A DNA stretch of 64,000 nucleotides from Brucella intermedia LMG 3301 (lineage in GTDB: Bacteria; Pseudomonadota; Alphaproteobacteria; Rhizobiales; Rhizobiaceae): assembly GCF_000182645.1 (NCBI RefSeq), contig NZ_ACQA01000001.1, positions 992,001 to 1,056,000 of the forward strand, given 5' to 3'. Of the stretch, positions 1-8,217 are shown in pieces. Position numbers and translations under genes: made by a program. The notes below the pieces were generated by a model. The model was not told where the DNA came from. It did not search any database and worked only from the letters and a program-made list of their open reading frames with translations. Numbering within the stretch: the stretch's first letter is position 1; every line of letters begins with the position of its first letter.

Positions 1-900
1 CATCGCATCGGCCATGTTTTCCATGCGGCAGCCGAAGGAACCGAAAATCTTGAGCTGCTGCTGGAAGAGCTGCATCAGGTTCATGTTGGTGGAAACGCCG
101 GAGGTCGAGCCGCAGGTGACGAGACGCGCACCGCGCTTCATGCACAGCATCGAACCGGCCCATGTGTCCGCGCCCACATGCTCGAACACCACATCCACGC
201 CCTTCTTCTTGGTTAGCTTGCGCACCACGCCTTCAAAGCGGTCTTCGCGATAATTGATGACGTGATCGGCGCCGAGCGCCTTGGCTTTCTCGATCTTGTC
301 GTTGGAGCCGACGGTGGTGATGACCGTGCAGCCCATTTTCTTCGCAAGCTGGATCGCCGCCGTGCCGATGCCGGAACCGCCTGCCTGAACGAGCACGGTT
401 TCGCCGGGCTCAAGCTTGGCATTGTCGAACAGCATGTGTTCGACGGTGCCGAACGTAACCGGTGCAACGGCAGCGCCGATGGCGTCCACGCCGGGAGGGG
501 CGGGAACGAGCAAGCGGGCAGGCAGGTTCACGGCTTCGCAGGCAAAGCCGTCGAGATGGAAACCATGCACGCCGCCGACATGCTCGCACAGATTGTCACG
601 GCCTTCGCGGCAGGCGCGGCAAAGACCGCAGGTGCGCGCACCATAGATCGACACAAGCTGGCCGGGCAGGAGATTGGAAACGCCGGGGCCGACGGCATCG
701 ACGATGCCGGAAGCTTCCGCGCCGATGACGAGCGGCATCTTGCGCTTGGCAAACGCCATGCCACGCCAGCCCCATACGTCGATGTGGTTGAGCGCGACGG
801 CCTTGATGCGTACCGTCACCTCGCCGATGCCGGGGTCAGGCGGGGGTGTGATATCGGTGATTTCAAGGCGGCGATCATCAAGAAGCTGCAAGGCGCGCAT
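1..900 (-). CDS. Zinc-binding quinone-oxidoreductase-type dehydrogenase, C-terminus beyond the window
   Basis: Medium-chain dehydrogenase/reductase. The 300 codons present run from an ATG at 900 to the left edge without a stop, so roughly the last 40 residues are missing. A GroES-like N-terminal domain carries a structural-zinc cysteine set (C91, C94, C97, C105), followed by a Rossmann fold with a GGSGIG motif near residue 165. It lies last in the minus-strand run acpXL-fabF2XL-fabF1XL-this gene. The same order is known in Rhizobium, where the homologue (adh2XL) belongs to the locus for the very-long-chain hydroxy fatty acid of lipid A. Its exact substrate is not clear; a redox step in making or finishing that acyl chain is inferred from position only. 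Confidence 0.88.
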   Translation of the reverse strand, partial: MRALQLLDDRRLEITDITPPPDPGIGEVTVRIKAVALNHIDVWGWRGMAFAKRKMPLVIGAEASGIVDAVGPGVSNLLPGQLVSIYGARTCGLCRACREGRDNLCEHVGGVHGFHLDGFACEAVNLPARLLVPAPPGVDAIGAAVAPVTFGTVEHMLFDNAKLEPGETVLVQAGGSGIGTAAIQLAKKMGCTVITTVGSNDKIEKAKALGADHVINYREDRFEGVVRKLTKKKGVDVVFEHVGADTWAGSMLCMKRGARLVTCGSTSGVSTNMNLMQLFQQQLKIFGSFGCRMENMADAM

Positions 901-981
901 GGGCTGTTCCTTTCATGGCATGATCCCGGAGAGCTTCCGCCTTCCGGGATCATCAGGAATTTAAGTTCGTTGCCGGACGGA

Positions 982-2260
982 TTAATTCGGATTTGCCGCC
1001 AAAACAAGGCTCGTATTCTGTCCGCCGAAACCGAACGAGTTGGAAAGCACGGCAGAGACCTCCGCCTGGCGCTTCACATTCGGCACGACATCGAGCGGGA
1101 TAGCCGGGTCCGGATTGTCGTAATTGATGGTCGGCGGCAATGTGCCGGTCTGGATCGTCAGAAGCGAGAAGACGGCTTCGATGGCACCCGCAGCGGTCAG
1201 CGTATGACCGATCATCGACTTGTTGGAAGAAACCGGGATGGAGGCAAGCCTTTCACCGAATACGGTCGAGAGCGCCAGATATTCCATCTTGTCGTTTTCC
1301 GGCGTCGAGGTGCCGTGGGGCGTTGATATAGGAAATCTGATCTTCGGTCAGGCCCGCATCTGCCAGCGCGGCGCGCACCGTGCCGATGGCAGGCGAGGCG
1401 TCCGGCTTGGAGCGTGTGCGATGGAAATCATCGGCCTTTTCGCCGCAACCGGCCAGAATGCCCAGAACCCTGGCTCCACGCGCAACTGCGCTTTCAAGCG
1501 ATTCCATGACCAGTGCGCCGGAACCTTCCGACATGGCAAAGCCGTCGCGGTCCTTGGAGAAGGGCTTGGAAGCCTTTTCCGGCCTGTCGTTCTGCGTCGA
1601 AAGGGCTGACAGCAGCGAGAAGCGAATGAGCGCTTCGGCAGAGACGGAACCATCGGTTCCGATAGAGAGAACCCGGTCGCTTTCGCCGCGACGAATGGCT
1701 TCCACCCCGAGCTGGATCGCAGTCGCGCCCGAGGCGCAGGCAGTCGACAAGGTGATCGGCAGGCCGCGCGTGCCGAAAGCTTCCGACAGGCGTTCGGCGA
1801 TATAGCCGAACTGGGTCGTGTTGAAGAGTTCGTCCTGACGCGCGCGACGGCAGGCTTCCAGCAGAAGCTGATAGCTTGCCGGGCCTTCATTCTTCACGGT
1901 TGCGTCGAGTGCAAAGCGGCTTTTCCAGTCGAGTTCGACCGGGGGTGCCGCCAGGAACAGCGGACCGCCGAAATCCGTCGACGAAAGCCCCGACTGGGCG
2001 AGGGCTTCCTCACCGGCGAGCCGGGCCAGCGCTTCGGAAAGCGCCGATGCGCCCACATCGCTTTCAGGCAGGAAATCAACCGTTCCGGAAAAGCGCGTAT
2101 TGAGATTGTCGGTCGGAAAGCGGGTGATGGTGTGGATGCCCGATTTGCCGCTGGTCAATGCAGCCCAGTTGTCTTCCTTGCCCTGACCGAGCGAGGAAAC
2201 CACGCCAGCGCCGGTGATGGCGACAATGGGACGGCCGAGATGGTCTGTATATTTCGTCAT
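982..2260 (-). pseudogene. fabF1XL: FabF1XL-type beta-ketoacyl-ACP synthase, broken by a +1 frameshift
   Basis: Condensing enzyme for elongation of the AcpXL-bound very-long-chain acyl group. Codons from ATG 2260 encode a normal KAS N-terminal half with the nucleophile C175 in STACASG. After YINA (residue 314) the frame is lost in a run of four C on the coding strand (1320-1317). Removing one C restores [10 protein letters not shown], so the break falls exactly on the first active-site His; the second His follows in IGHTLTAAG, and the protein would end at 982 (about 425 residues). Without the correction the frame ends at 1253. The start lies 1 nt past the fabF2XL stop, suggesting coupled translation. 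An extra base from sequencing is the simplest explanation; a true mutation would remove both catalytic histidines. Confidence 0.85.
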
Positions 2261-2261
2261 C

Positions 2262-3443
2262 TTATACTCTCACCAGCTTTGCTGCGCCTTCGGCACGCGT
2301 TGCGCCGACGATGGTGACAATTGCCTCGCTGACAGAGCCACCCGCGTCCTTTTCGGAGGCATCGAGCGGCGCGAAAGCCTCGCCCTTCCAGACCGAAATG
2401 GCTGCAAGCGCCAGCGCCAGCGGGAACTGCGCCTCGCGCATATGGCCGGTCATTCCGGAAATGCCGCGATAGGATGCCGAGAGAGCGTCCAGCGCGGCTT
2501 TCTCCGCTGCGGTCGCCGCATGGGCGCCGGAAGCACCGGAAACGACATAGGACGGGTTCTTGCCGTCATTGGCTGCAAGCACGAGTTCGCGCACGGCATT
2601 TGCAAGGTCGGCATTGTCGCGACGGATCTGCGCGCTTTCAATTCCGGCCACTTCCGCATAGGCGCGGGCGCCGCGCTTTGCGGCATGTTCGGCGTTTTCG
2701 AGAACGAGGAAGACGCCGCCGGAACCGGAGATCATGCCGCCGCCTGCCGAGCCGTCGCGCTGCCAGAGCGGCGCCCAGCCGTCATGCTTGAGCAGACCGC
2801 CAAGCTCATGGCCGAGAATCATGTCGAAATGTTCGGCATTGTACGAACCGCCAACCAGTGCATGGGTGCTCTGGCCGGTGCGGATGCGTGCGGCTGCGGT
2901 CTCGATGGCCGAAAGGCCGGAACCTTCCTCGCCCATGAAAGTGCGCGAGGAACCTGTGACCTTGTGCACGATGGAAATATTGCCCGCGAGCAGGTTGGAA
3001 AGCTGGGCCAGAAATAGCGTCGGGCGCAGTTCGGTCGAGAGCTTCTCGTTCAGCATGACGCCGCGGTCGTTGCGGACGCGGCCTTCGTCCAGAATCTGCA
3101 TGTCGACGGCGATGTCGCGTTCGCCGCCACCTGCGCCCACGACCATGTCCATGGTCGCGCAGAGCGCTTCATCGTCCTTCATGCCTGCGTCCTGAAGCGC
3201 CAGCCCTGCGGCATAGGTGCCGAGGCGCTGCCAGGTTTCCATCTGACGCTGGTCGCCGCGCTTTGGAATTTGCAGGCTCCAGTCCACTTCGCCCAACGGG
3301 TGAACGGTGTAGGGCGCAAAGGCGTGCCTTTCGAGACGCGGTTCGGAACCGGCCTCCGAGAAAGCGTTCCAATGCGCATCGACCCCTTCGCCGAGCGAGG
3401 AGATGATGCCGATGCCTGTGATGACGACTTTATTGTTCTGCAT
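2262..3443 (-). CDS. fabF2XL: FabF2XL-type ketosynthase-like protein lacking the catalytic cysteine
   Basis: A 393-residue thiolase-fold protein of the KAS II family (N-terminal VVITGIGIISSLGEG). Where active KAS enzymes have a Cys in a TACxSG motif, this one reads KVTGSSRTFMGEEGSG with no Cys. The HGT histidine motif is replaced by GASGAHA, and only a GHM resembling the third motif remains. This resembles a chain-length-factor-like partner (KS-beta) more than a working synthase. It sits between acpXL and the intact-motif synthase fabF1XL in the lipid A very-long-chain fatty acid cluster, so a FabF1XL-FabF2XL heterodimer acting on AcpXL is a reasonable inference. The gene is intact. Confidence 0.85.
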   Translation of the reverse strand: MQNNKVVITGIGIISSLGEGVDAHWNAFSEAGSEPRLERHAFAPYTVHPLGEVDWSLQIPKRGDQRQMETWQRLGTYAAGLALQDAGMKDDEALCATMDMVVGAGGGERDIAVDMQILDEGRVRNDRGVMLNEKLSTELRPTLFLAQLSNLLAGNISIVHKVTGSSRTFMGEEGSGLSAIETAAARIRTGQSTHALVGGSYNAEHFDMILGHELGGLLKHDGWAPLWQRDGSAGGGMISGSGGVFLVLENAEHAAKRGARAYAEVAGIESAQIRRDNADLANAVRELVLAANDGKNPSYVVSGASGAHAATAAEKAALDALSASYRGISGMTGHMREAQFPLALALAAISVWKGEAFAPLDASEKDAGGSVSEAIVTIVGATRAEGAAKLVRV

Positions 3444-3540
3444 GGGTGCCGTTTGTCCGTCGGTGCTGAGACTGCTCCAGAAACGGAATCAGGGCGAACA
3501 TTTCTGTCCACCCCTCAATACCGCCATATAATGTGCCGGA

Positions 3541-3822
3541 TCAGCCTTTCTTGGCTGCGACCAGCTCGTCGATTTTCGCGCAGAGGTTCTTGAGAACGAA
3601 GTATTCTTCGGTCGGAACCTTGCCTTCGTTCACTTCCTGGGTCCACTGCTCAAGCGGAATCTTGATGCCGAAAGCCTTGTCGATTGCAAAGACGATGTCG
3701 AGGAAGTCGAGGCTGTCGATGCCCAGATCGTCGATGGTGTGGCTGTCTGGCGTGATGGTGTCACGGTCGATTTCACTGGTTTCGGCGATGATGTCGGCGA
3801 CTTTGTCAAAAGTAGAGGACAA
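3541..3822 (-). CDS. acpXL: Acyl carrier protein AcpXL for lipid A very-long-chain fatty acid
   Basis: A 93-residue acidic acyl carrier protein. The phosphopantetheine site is S37 in [11 protein letters not shown]. The sequence and the gene order acpXL-fabF2XL-fabF1XL-dehydrogenase match the rhizobial AcpXL locus, whose product carries the 27-hydroxyoctacosanoate-type chain later placed on lipid A. The start appears to be TTG at 3822, giving [12 protein letters not shown]; an AAAGGAA ribosome site lies about 8 nt upstream and no in-frame ATG exists nearby. It is the first gene of the minus-strand operon and its promoter should lie in 3823-4035. No fabZ-type dehydratase follows, unlike in Rhizobium. 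Confidence 0.95.
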   Translation of the reverse strand: MSSTFDKVADIIAETSEIDRDTITPDSHTIDDLGIDSLDFLDIVFAIDKAFGIKIPLEQWTQEVNEGKVPTEEYFVLKNLCAKIDELVAAKKG

Positions 3823-4035
3823 GTTTCGATTCCTTTATTCATGGCGGTGCCACAGTTGGCACGCATCTGACTGTTTGCGCGTGTCTAGCGTTTTTCCGGT
3901 GATAGGGAAAGTCATAATACTTTCATAAGCACCGGTCTGTCGAAAGCGCATATAAGGCGCGCAACATGCGAAGCGCAACATAAAGGCAAACTCTTGTTTT
4001 GGAAATATTCTCAAAACCGAGTTATTGCGATGCGG
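3823..4035. promoter_or_regulatory. Intergenic region upstream of acpXL
   Basis: This 213-bp stretch separates acpXL from the stop of the muramidase gene; both lie on the minus strand. I see no reading frame with coding character and no strong terminator. It should carry the promoter of the acpXL operon. It is AT-richer than the neighbours (for example around 3900-3945 and 3990-4015), but I cannot name a specific -35/-10 pair with confidence. Confidence 0.4.
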
Positions 4036-4797
4036 TCAGGGCTCGTTCCTGACCCGCCTGATAAAGTACCACAGACCGACGGCGGCGCAGGCTAACATGA
4101 CGATCGCCAGCGCATATTGAACCGGTCCGTTCCCCGATACGATCGCCGCGAGGCCCGATGCCGCGCTCCCCATCGTACCCAGCGCTTCCGGGTGCATCAA
4201 CGCGGATGTGACCGCCGTATCGCCCTGACGTGCTTTCGTCGGCGCTACATCGTTCAGGGCGGCAACCGGGCGAGGGACCGGCGACTTCTCAGTCAGCGCC
4301 AGCGCGCGGGCCCGCACCCGCTCAACGCGCGCCAGCCAGCCTTTTCCGAAGGTGGAAGCCGTCGACAGGCCTTTCAGCCAGGATGCGCGGGCGTCGCATA
4401 ATGCATTGATGATCTCGCCGGCAGGCCGGATGCTCGCAGCCGCAACCGTCTTCGCGCCAATCACGCCATCCTCCGGCACGCCCAGGACGCCTTGCAGCAT
4501 CTTGGCCGCGCGCCCGGGGCCTGAATTGACTGCAAAGTCGAACACCGCATAGTCGATGCCGGAAGGCAGGTTGTCGCCGTCGATCTTGTTCCAGAACTGC
4601 GCCTGATAGATTTTCGTGGCGGTGGCCGCGGTCAGGTTCTGTACATCTTCCGGCGATACGCGATGCCCCTCCCATGCAGACAGGGTGGCGATGGTGATGC
4701 CCATATTGGTCGCCCCGCCGGGATCGGCGGGGTTGTTTGCATAACCGCCTTCTTCACTGAAAACATAAGGCATGACTTTCTGGAAATTCGACTTCAT
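4036..4797 (-). CDS. GH108 lysozyme-like muramidase with C-terminal membrane anchor (SagA-like)
   Basis: A 253-residue peptidoglycan hydrolase. The N-terminal GH108 signature runs SEEGGYANNPADPGGATNMG (residues 14-33), with the expected catalytic Glu in EEGG. The second half of the lysozyme domain and a PG_binding_3-like part extend to about residue 170. A low-complexity linker and one membrane segment near residues 228-248 (LAIVMLACAAVGLWYFI) followed by RRVRNEP end the protein; there is no N-terminal signal peptide. The layout is that of phage endolysin-like SagA muramidases; a Brucella protein of this type has been linked to early intracellular replication and VirB secretion. Start ATG 4797 has AGAGGA 8 nt upstream. 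It lies 213 bp upstream of acpXL and is probably transcribed separately. Confidence 0.85.
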   Translation of the reverse strand: MKSNFQKVMPYVFSEEGGYANNPADPGGATNMGITIATLSAWEGHRVSPEDVQNLTAATATKIYQAQFWNKIDGDNLPSGIDYAVFDFAVNSGPGRAAKMLQGVLGVPEDGVIGAKTVAAASIRPAGEIINALCDARASWLKGLSTASTFGKGWLARVERVRARALALTEKSPVPRPVAALNDVAPTKARQGDTAVTSALMHPEALGTMGSAASGLAAIVSGNGPVQYALAIVMLACAAVGLWYFIRRVRNEP

Positions 4798-5016
4798 TTG
4801 AAAATCCTCTAAATTAGTCTTTAGCCATAATAATCAATAATTTACACGTCATGATAACATCAGTTTCCTGCGGGAAAACAGCCCGAAATTCATCTGTCAT
4901 CTTGATCGATCAAGTTCTGTTCAAAATCATTATTTGATCATCTTGCATCTTGCGTCCCGCGCATGGATGCGGATTCATGGGCAACTCAACGCTGCATCAT
5001 TTACAGGCGGGCAAAC
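4798..5016. promoter_or_regulatory. Divergent promoter region of the muramidase gene and galM
   Basis: This is an AT-rich intergenic region between two genes that point away from each other. It holds a perfect 14-bp palindrome CTTGATCGATCAAG at 4901-4914 and another TTGATCATC-type sequence at 4934-4942, possible operator sites. No reading frame here looks coding. The 54 bases from 4963 to 5016 are open in the galM frame, but the conserved part of GalM begins at the GTG at 5017. Confidence 0.45.
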
Positions 5017-6036
5017 GTGAATTCGGAAATCTTTGGGTATGCACCGGACGGGCAGGCGGTTCACCGGCTCACTATCTCCAACGGCCCGCTGACGGCCAGG
5101 ATCATAAGCTGGGGCGCGGCCATCCAGGATTTGCGCATGGAGGGCCACGAAGCCCCGCTGGTGATCGGTTATCGCGACTTTGCCGATTATCCGGCGCATT
5201 CCCCGCATTTGGGCGCGATTGCGGGCCGTTCGGCCAACCGTATCCGCAATGCCCGCTTTGAACTGGACGGAACGACCTATGAGGTCGAGCCGAATTTCCA
5301 GGGCCGTCACAACCTGCATGGCGGCCGCAAGGGATTGGGCAATCGCGTCTGGAAGATAACAGGGACGGGGCCGGATTTCGTGACGCTTGCCACGGTGGCC
5401 GCCGACGGCGAAATGGGCTTTCCCGGCAACCTGAATGTAAGCTGCACCTACATGCTGAACGCGGACGGAACGCTTATCGTTCGGCTGGAGGCAGTGACCG
5501 ACAAGACGACCGTCTGCAACCTGTTGCATCACAGCTACTTCAATCTTGATGATGGCGGCGAAGGCGATATTCTCGATCACCAGCTTAAAATCGAGGCGGA
5601 TGCCTATATGCCGGTCGATGAAGCTCTCATTCCGGACGGGCGCGTGCTGCCGGTCAAAGGGACTCCATATGATTTCCGGGATTTCCGCCCGATTCGCTTC
5701 GAGGAGAACGGCGCTCAGGTCCAGTATGACAGCAATTTCTGTCTGGCTGCGGCTCGCGGGCCCTTGCGTCCCTGCGCGTCAGTGAAGGGCGCGCGCTCCG
5801 GCATTCGCCTCGATATATCGACGACAGAGCCGGGCGTTCAGTTCTATGCGGGCAACACCATGGCCAATGACTGCATCGGCCTTATGGGCAAGCCCTACGG
5901 AAAACATGCAGGTTTCTGCCTGGAGCCGCAGATATGGCCCGGATCGCTGGAATATCCGTATTTCCCGCAGGCAATATTGCGTCCGGGCGAGATTTACGCC
6001 CAGACCAGCCATTTCAGCTTTTCACATGAAAGATAA
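5017..6036 (+). CDS. galM: Aldose 1-epimerase (mutarotase)
   Basis: Interconverts the alpha and beta anomers of aldohexoses such as glucose and galactose in the cytoplasm. The roughly 339-residue product has the family landmarks: GRSANRIRNARF, the NLHGG loop, the catalytic histidine region HHSYFNL and the C-terminal catalytic Glu in CLEPQIWP. I chose GTG 5017 (MNSEIFGYAPDG) because family similarity begins there and AGGCGG lies just upstream; an ATG at 4963 would add 18 residues that do not look conserved. It is a single gene followed closely by the 62-bp repeats; a sugar kinase lies beyond on the opposite strand, hinting at a small sugar-use region. Confidence 0.9.
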   Translation: MNSEIFGYAPDGQAVHRLTISNGPLTARIISWGAAIQDLRMEGHEAPLVIGYRDFADYPAHSPHLGAIAGRSANRIRNARFELDGTTYEVEPNFQGRHNLHGGRKGLGNRVWKITGTGPDFVTLATVAADGEMGFPGNLNVSCTYMLNADGTLIVRLEAVTDKTTVCNLLHHSYFNLDDGGEGDILDHQLKIEADAYMPVDEALIPDGRVLPVKGTPYDFRDFRPIRFEENGAQVQYDSNFCLAAARGPLRPCASVKGARSGIRLDISTTEPGVQFYAGNTMANDCIGLMGKPYGKHAGFCLEPQIWPGSLEYPYFPQAILRPGEIYAQTSHFSFSHER

Positions 6037-6040
6037 TCAA

Positions 6041-6288
6041 AGCGCATCCCGAAAAGTGTGAAGCGGTTTTCGGAAAAGATGCGCGTTAAAACAAAGGATT
6101 AGAGCGCATCCCGAAAAGTGTGAAGCGGTTTTCGGAAAAGATGCGCGTTAAAACAAAGGATTAGAGCGCATCCCGAAAAGTGTGAAACGGTTTTCGGAAA
6201 AGATGCGCGTTAAAACAAATGATTAGAGCGCATCCCGAAAAGTGTGAAACGGTTTTCGGAAAAGATGCGCGTCAAAACAAATGATTAG
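6041..6288. repeat. Four tandem copies of a 62-bp palindromic repeat
   Basis: Units begin at 6041, 6103, 6165 and 6227, each exactly 62 bp, followed by a truncated fifth start at 6289. Within each unit GCGCATC pairs with GATGCGC and CCGAAAA pairs with TTTTCGG, so every copy can fold into an imperfect hairpin. Copies differ at a few sites only (AAGCGG or AAACGG; ACAAAGGA or ACAAATGA; one T to C in the last), so copies 1 and 2 resemble each other, as do 3 and 4. The element belongs to the short interspersed palindromes of Brucella and its relatives. Slippage among near-identical units makes this a likely variable-number locus. Confidence 0.93.
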
Positions 6289-6294
6289 AGCGCC

Positions 6295-6313
6295 GATCTG
6301 ATCCAGTCAGATC
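6295..6313. terminator. Inverted repeat between galM and kdgK
   Basis: GATCTGA (6295-6301) and TCAGATC (6307-6313) form a 7-bp stem around TCCAG. It closes the repeat block and lies just past the kdgK stop, between convergent genes, so it may help end transcription. There is no clear T-run, so the role is uncertain. Confidence 0.35.
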
Positions 6314-6323
6314 GAAACGCGCC

Positions 6324-7241
6324 CTAATCGGCAAAGGCGGCGCGTGCGGTTTCCATCGGGGCAAGCGCGCCGCGTATCTCGACCACGCGGGCTGCAACCA
6401 GATGCGCCTTGCGGGCTGCCTCCACCGGGGCAAGCCCGTTCAGCCGCGCCGCGAGATAGGCGCCGTTGAAGCTGTCGCCTGCGCCCGTCGTGTCCACCGC
6501 TTGCGCAACGACGGAAGGCACCAGCACTCTTTCCTCGCCGGTGACGACGAGCGCGGGTTCCGTGCCGTCCTTGACGACGATCTCTTTTACGCCAAGCCCG
6601 GCAAGGCGATCAGCGCAGGCGCTAGCGTCCTTGTCGCCGAAGAGCGCCTGTTCGTCCGGGAAGGTGGGCAGCGCAATATCGGCAATGCGCATTGCTTCGC
6701 TGATGATATCCTGCGCGGCCTTGCGGTCCGGCCACAGCTGGTGGCGGAAATTCGGGTCGAAGGCAATCCGCGAACCGGCGGCGCGGCATTGCCGCAGGAC
6801 GTCGAAGAACGTGTCACGATGCTCGGGCAGGATGATGGCGACCGAAATACCCGAGAAATAGATGATGTCGCGGCCGGTCAGGCTCTTTTCCAGCGCTTCG
6901 CGGTCACTGGCCAGACGCCTTGCGGCGGCGTCGCTGCGCCAATAGGTGAAGGAGCGCTCGGCGCCGTTGAGCGTGATTGCATAAAGGCCGGGATGCAGCC
7001 CGTCGATGATGGGGCTATGGGCGATACCGATACCGTTGGAGGTCAGGAACACGCGCTGTTTCTGGGAGAAACTGTCCTCGCCGAAGGCGGTCACATATTC
7101 GACGGGATAGGATTTTTCCATCAGCGCCCGCATGTACCACGCAGTGTTGAGCGTATCGCCCGCAAAACCCATGCGCCACTGGTCGCCTTCATTGCCAGAA
7201 AGCTCGATCATGCATTCGCCGATAGACGCAAATCCGCCCAT
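6324..7241 (-). CDS. kdgK: 2-dehydro-3-deoxygluconokinase (PfkB family)
   Basis: Phosphorylates 2-keto-3-deoxygluconate to KDPG for the lower Entner-Doudoroff route. The product has 305 residues. The PfkB fold is shown by the N-terminal GFAGDTLNTAWYM sugar-binding region and the C-terminal anion-hole and catalytic-base motif DTTGAGDSFNGAYLA. ATG 7241 has GAGGAG about 7 nt upstream. It stands alone on the minus strand, convergent with galM. No KDPG aldolase or uronate genes lie in the window, so the substrate is assigned from family likeness; another PfkB sugar kinase role is possible but less likely. Confidence 0.87.
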   Translation of the reverse strand: MGGFASIGECMIELSGNEGDQWRMGFAGDTLNTAWYMRALMEKSYPVEYVTAFGEDSFSQKQRVFLTSNGIGIAHSPIIDGLHPGLYAITLNGAERSFTYWRSDAAARRLASDREALEKSLTGRDIIYFSGISVAIILPEHRDTFFDVLRQCRAAGSRIAFDPNFRHQLWPDRKAAQDIISEAMRIADIALPTFPDEQALFGDKDASACADRLAGLGVKEIVVKDGTEPALVVTGEERVLVPSVVAQAVDTTGAGDSFNGAYLAARLNGLAPVEAARKAHLVAARVVEIRGALAPMETARAAFAD

Positions 7242-7481
7242 TTCAGTCTCCTCACTTCCAATGGGGCTAACGCCTATACTAATTTGCGGCTATGTAAAAT
7301 TGGTTTGTCGGCATTTCGTCAGCTGTCATCCGGCCTTTATCGACTTGCCACATTCATTGTGTAAGCATCCGCCCACCGCATCGCTTCCCAAAGCGGGACA
7401 GCTCTTCAAAAGCGCGATGCATTGCCTGATATTCTGGAGTTCCGCTGACGTCGTGTCGCGAACCTCGCCTAAGGATTTGAC

Positions 7482-8214
7482 ATGCGTTATGCGATTTATT
7501 TCACGCCGCCATCCAACGATGCGCTTTTGAAGGTTGCCGCAAACTGGCTCGGACGCAATGCGTTCAGCGGCGAGCCGGTAAAGATGCCTGCGATTCGCTC
7601 GCTTGCCACCGATGAAATCGCCCAACTGACCGAAGAGCCGCGCCGCTACGGCTTTTCATGCGACGATGAAGGCTCCCTTCCGTCTGGATGAGAAGCACAC
7701 GGAAAACGATCTGCTTTCCGCGTTGATGCATTTTGCTTCGTCGGCGTCGCCTGTCACGATTCCCCGCCTGAAACTTCACGCGATTGGGCCGTTCTTCGCG
7801 CTTGTGCCCGAAGAACCGGTGGCCGAGCTGAACCAACTCGCCAACGATGTCGTGGTTGCCTTCGACCGGTTTCGCGCCCCGCTCACCGAGGCGGAAATAG
7901 CCAGGCGACGGCCCGAACGTCTCAGCGAGGCGCAGCGGCACAATATCGAGCGCTGGGGGTATCCTTATGTTTTTGAGGAATTCCGCTTTCACATGACCCT
8001 GACCGGACCGGTGGAGGAGAAAGACCCCGCTCGCGTGGAGCGAACGCTGGATGAATTCTTCACGCCGCTGCTGGATGACGCCGTGGAGGTTGCGAATCTC
8101 GCCCTGTTCGTGGAACCTGAGAAAGGGGCGCCTTTCCAGATACATTCGCTGCATCCACTGACAGGCGGCAAGGCAGCGTCGGCTCGCGCCTCACGAGCGG
8201 TTGGGAGGCCATAA
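7482..8214 (+). pseudogene. DUF1045 (2H phosphoesterase-like) phosphonate-associated protein, +1 frameshift
   Basis: Two frames make up one protein of about 243 residues. MRYAIYFTPP...EPRRYGF begins at 7482; the frame is lost in a TTTT run at 7653-7656. Dropping one T restores GFHATMKAPFRL and continues to a stop at 8214. The restored protein has two HxT motifs (HAT at the break and HMT in FRFHMTLTGP), the mark of 2H phosphoesterases. The family is found with C-P lyase operons, and phnM follows only 3 nt later. I infer a role on a cyclic or phosphodiester intermediate of phosphonate breakdown. The extra base is probably an error; if real, the first catalytic motif is lost. Confidence 0.8.
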
Positions 8215-8217
8215 CCA

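Noticed and set aside
262..1326. A 354-codon plus-strand open frame
   Set aside because: It is antisense to the dehydrogenase and fabF1XL genes, which have clear family motifs; its sequence has no recognisable domain.
6041..6288. CRISPR array
   Set aside because: The 62-bp units are contiguous with no unique spacers and no cas genes are present.
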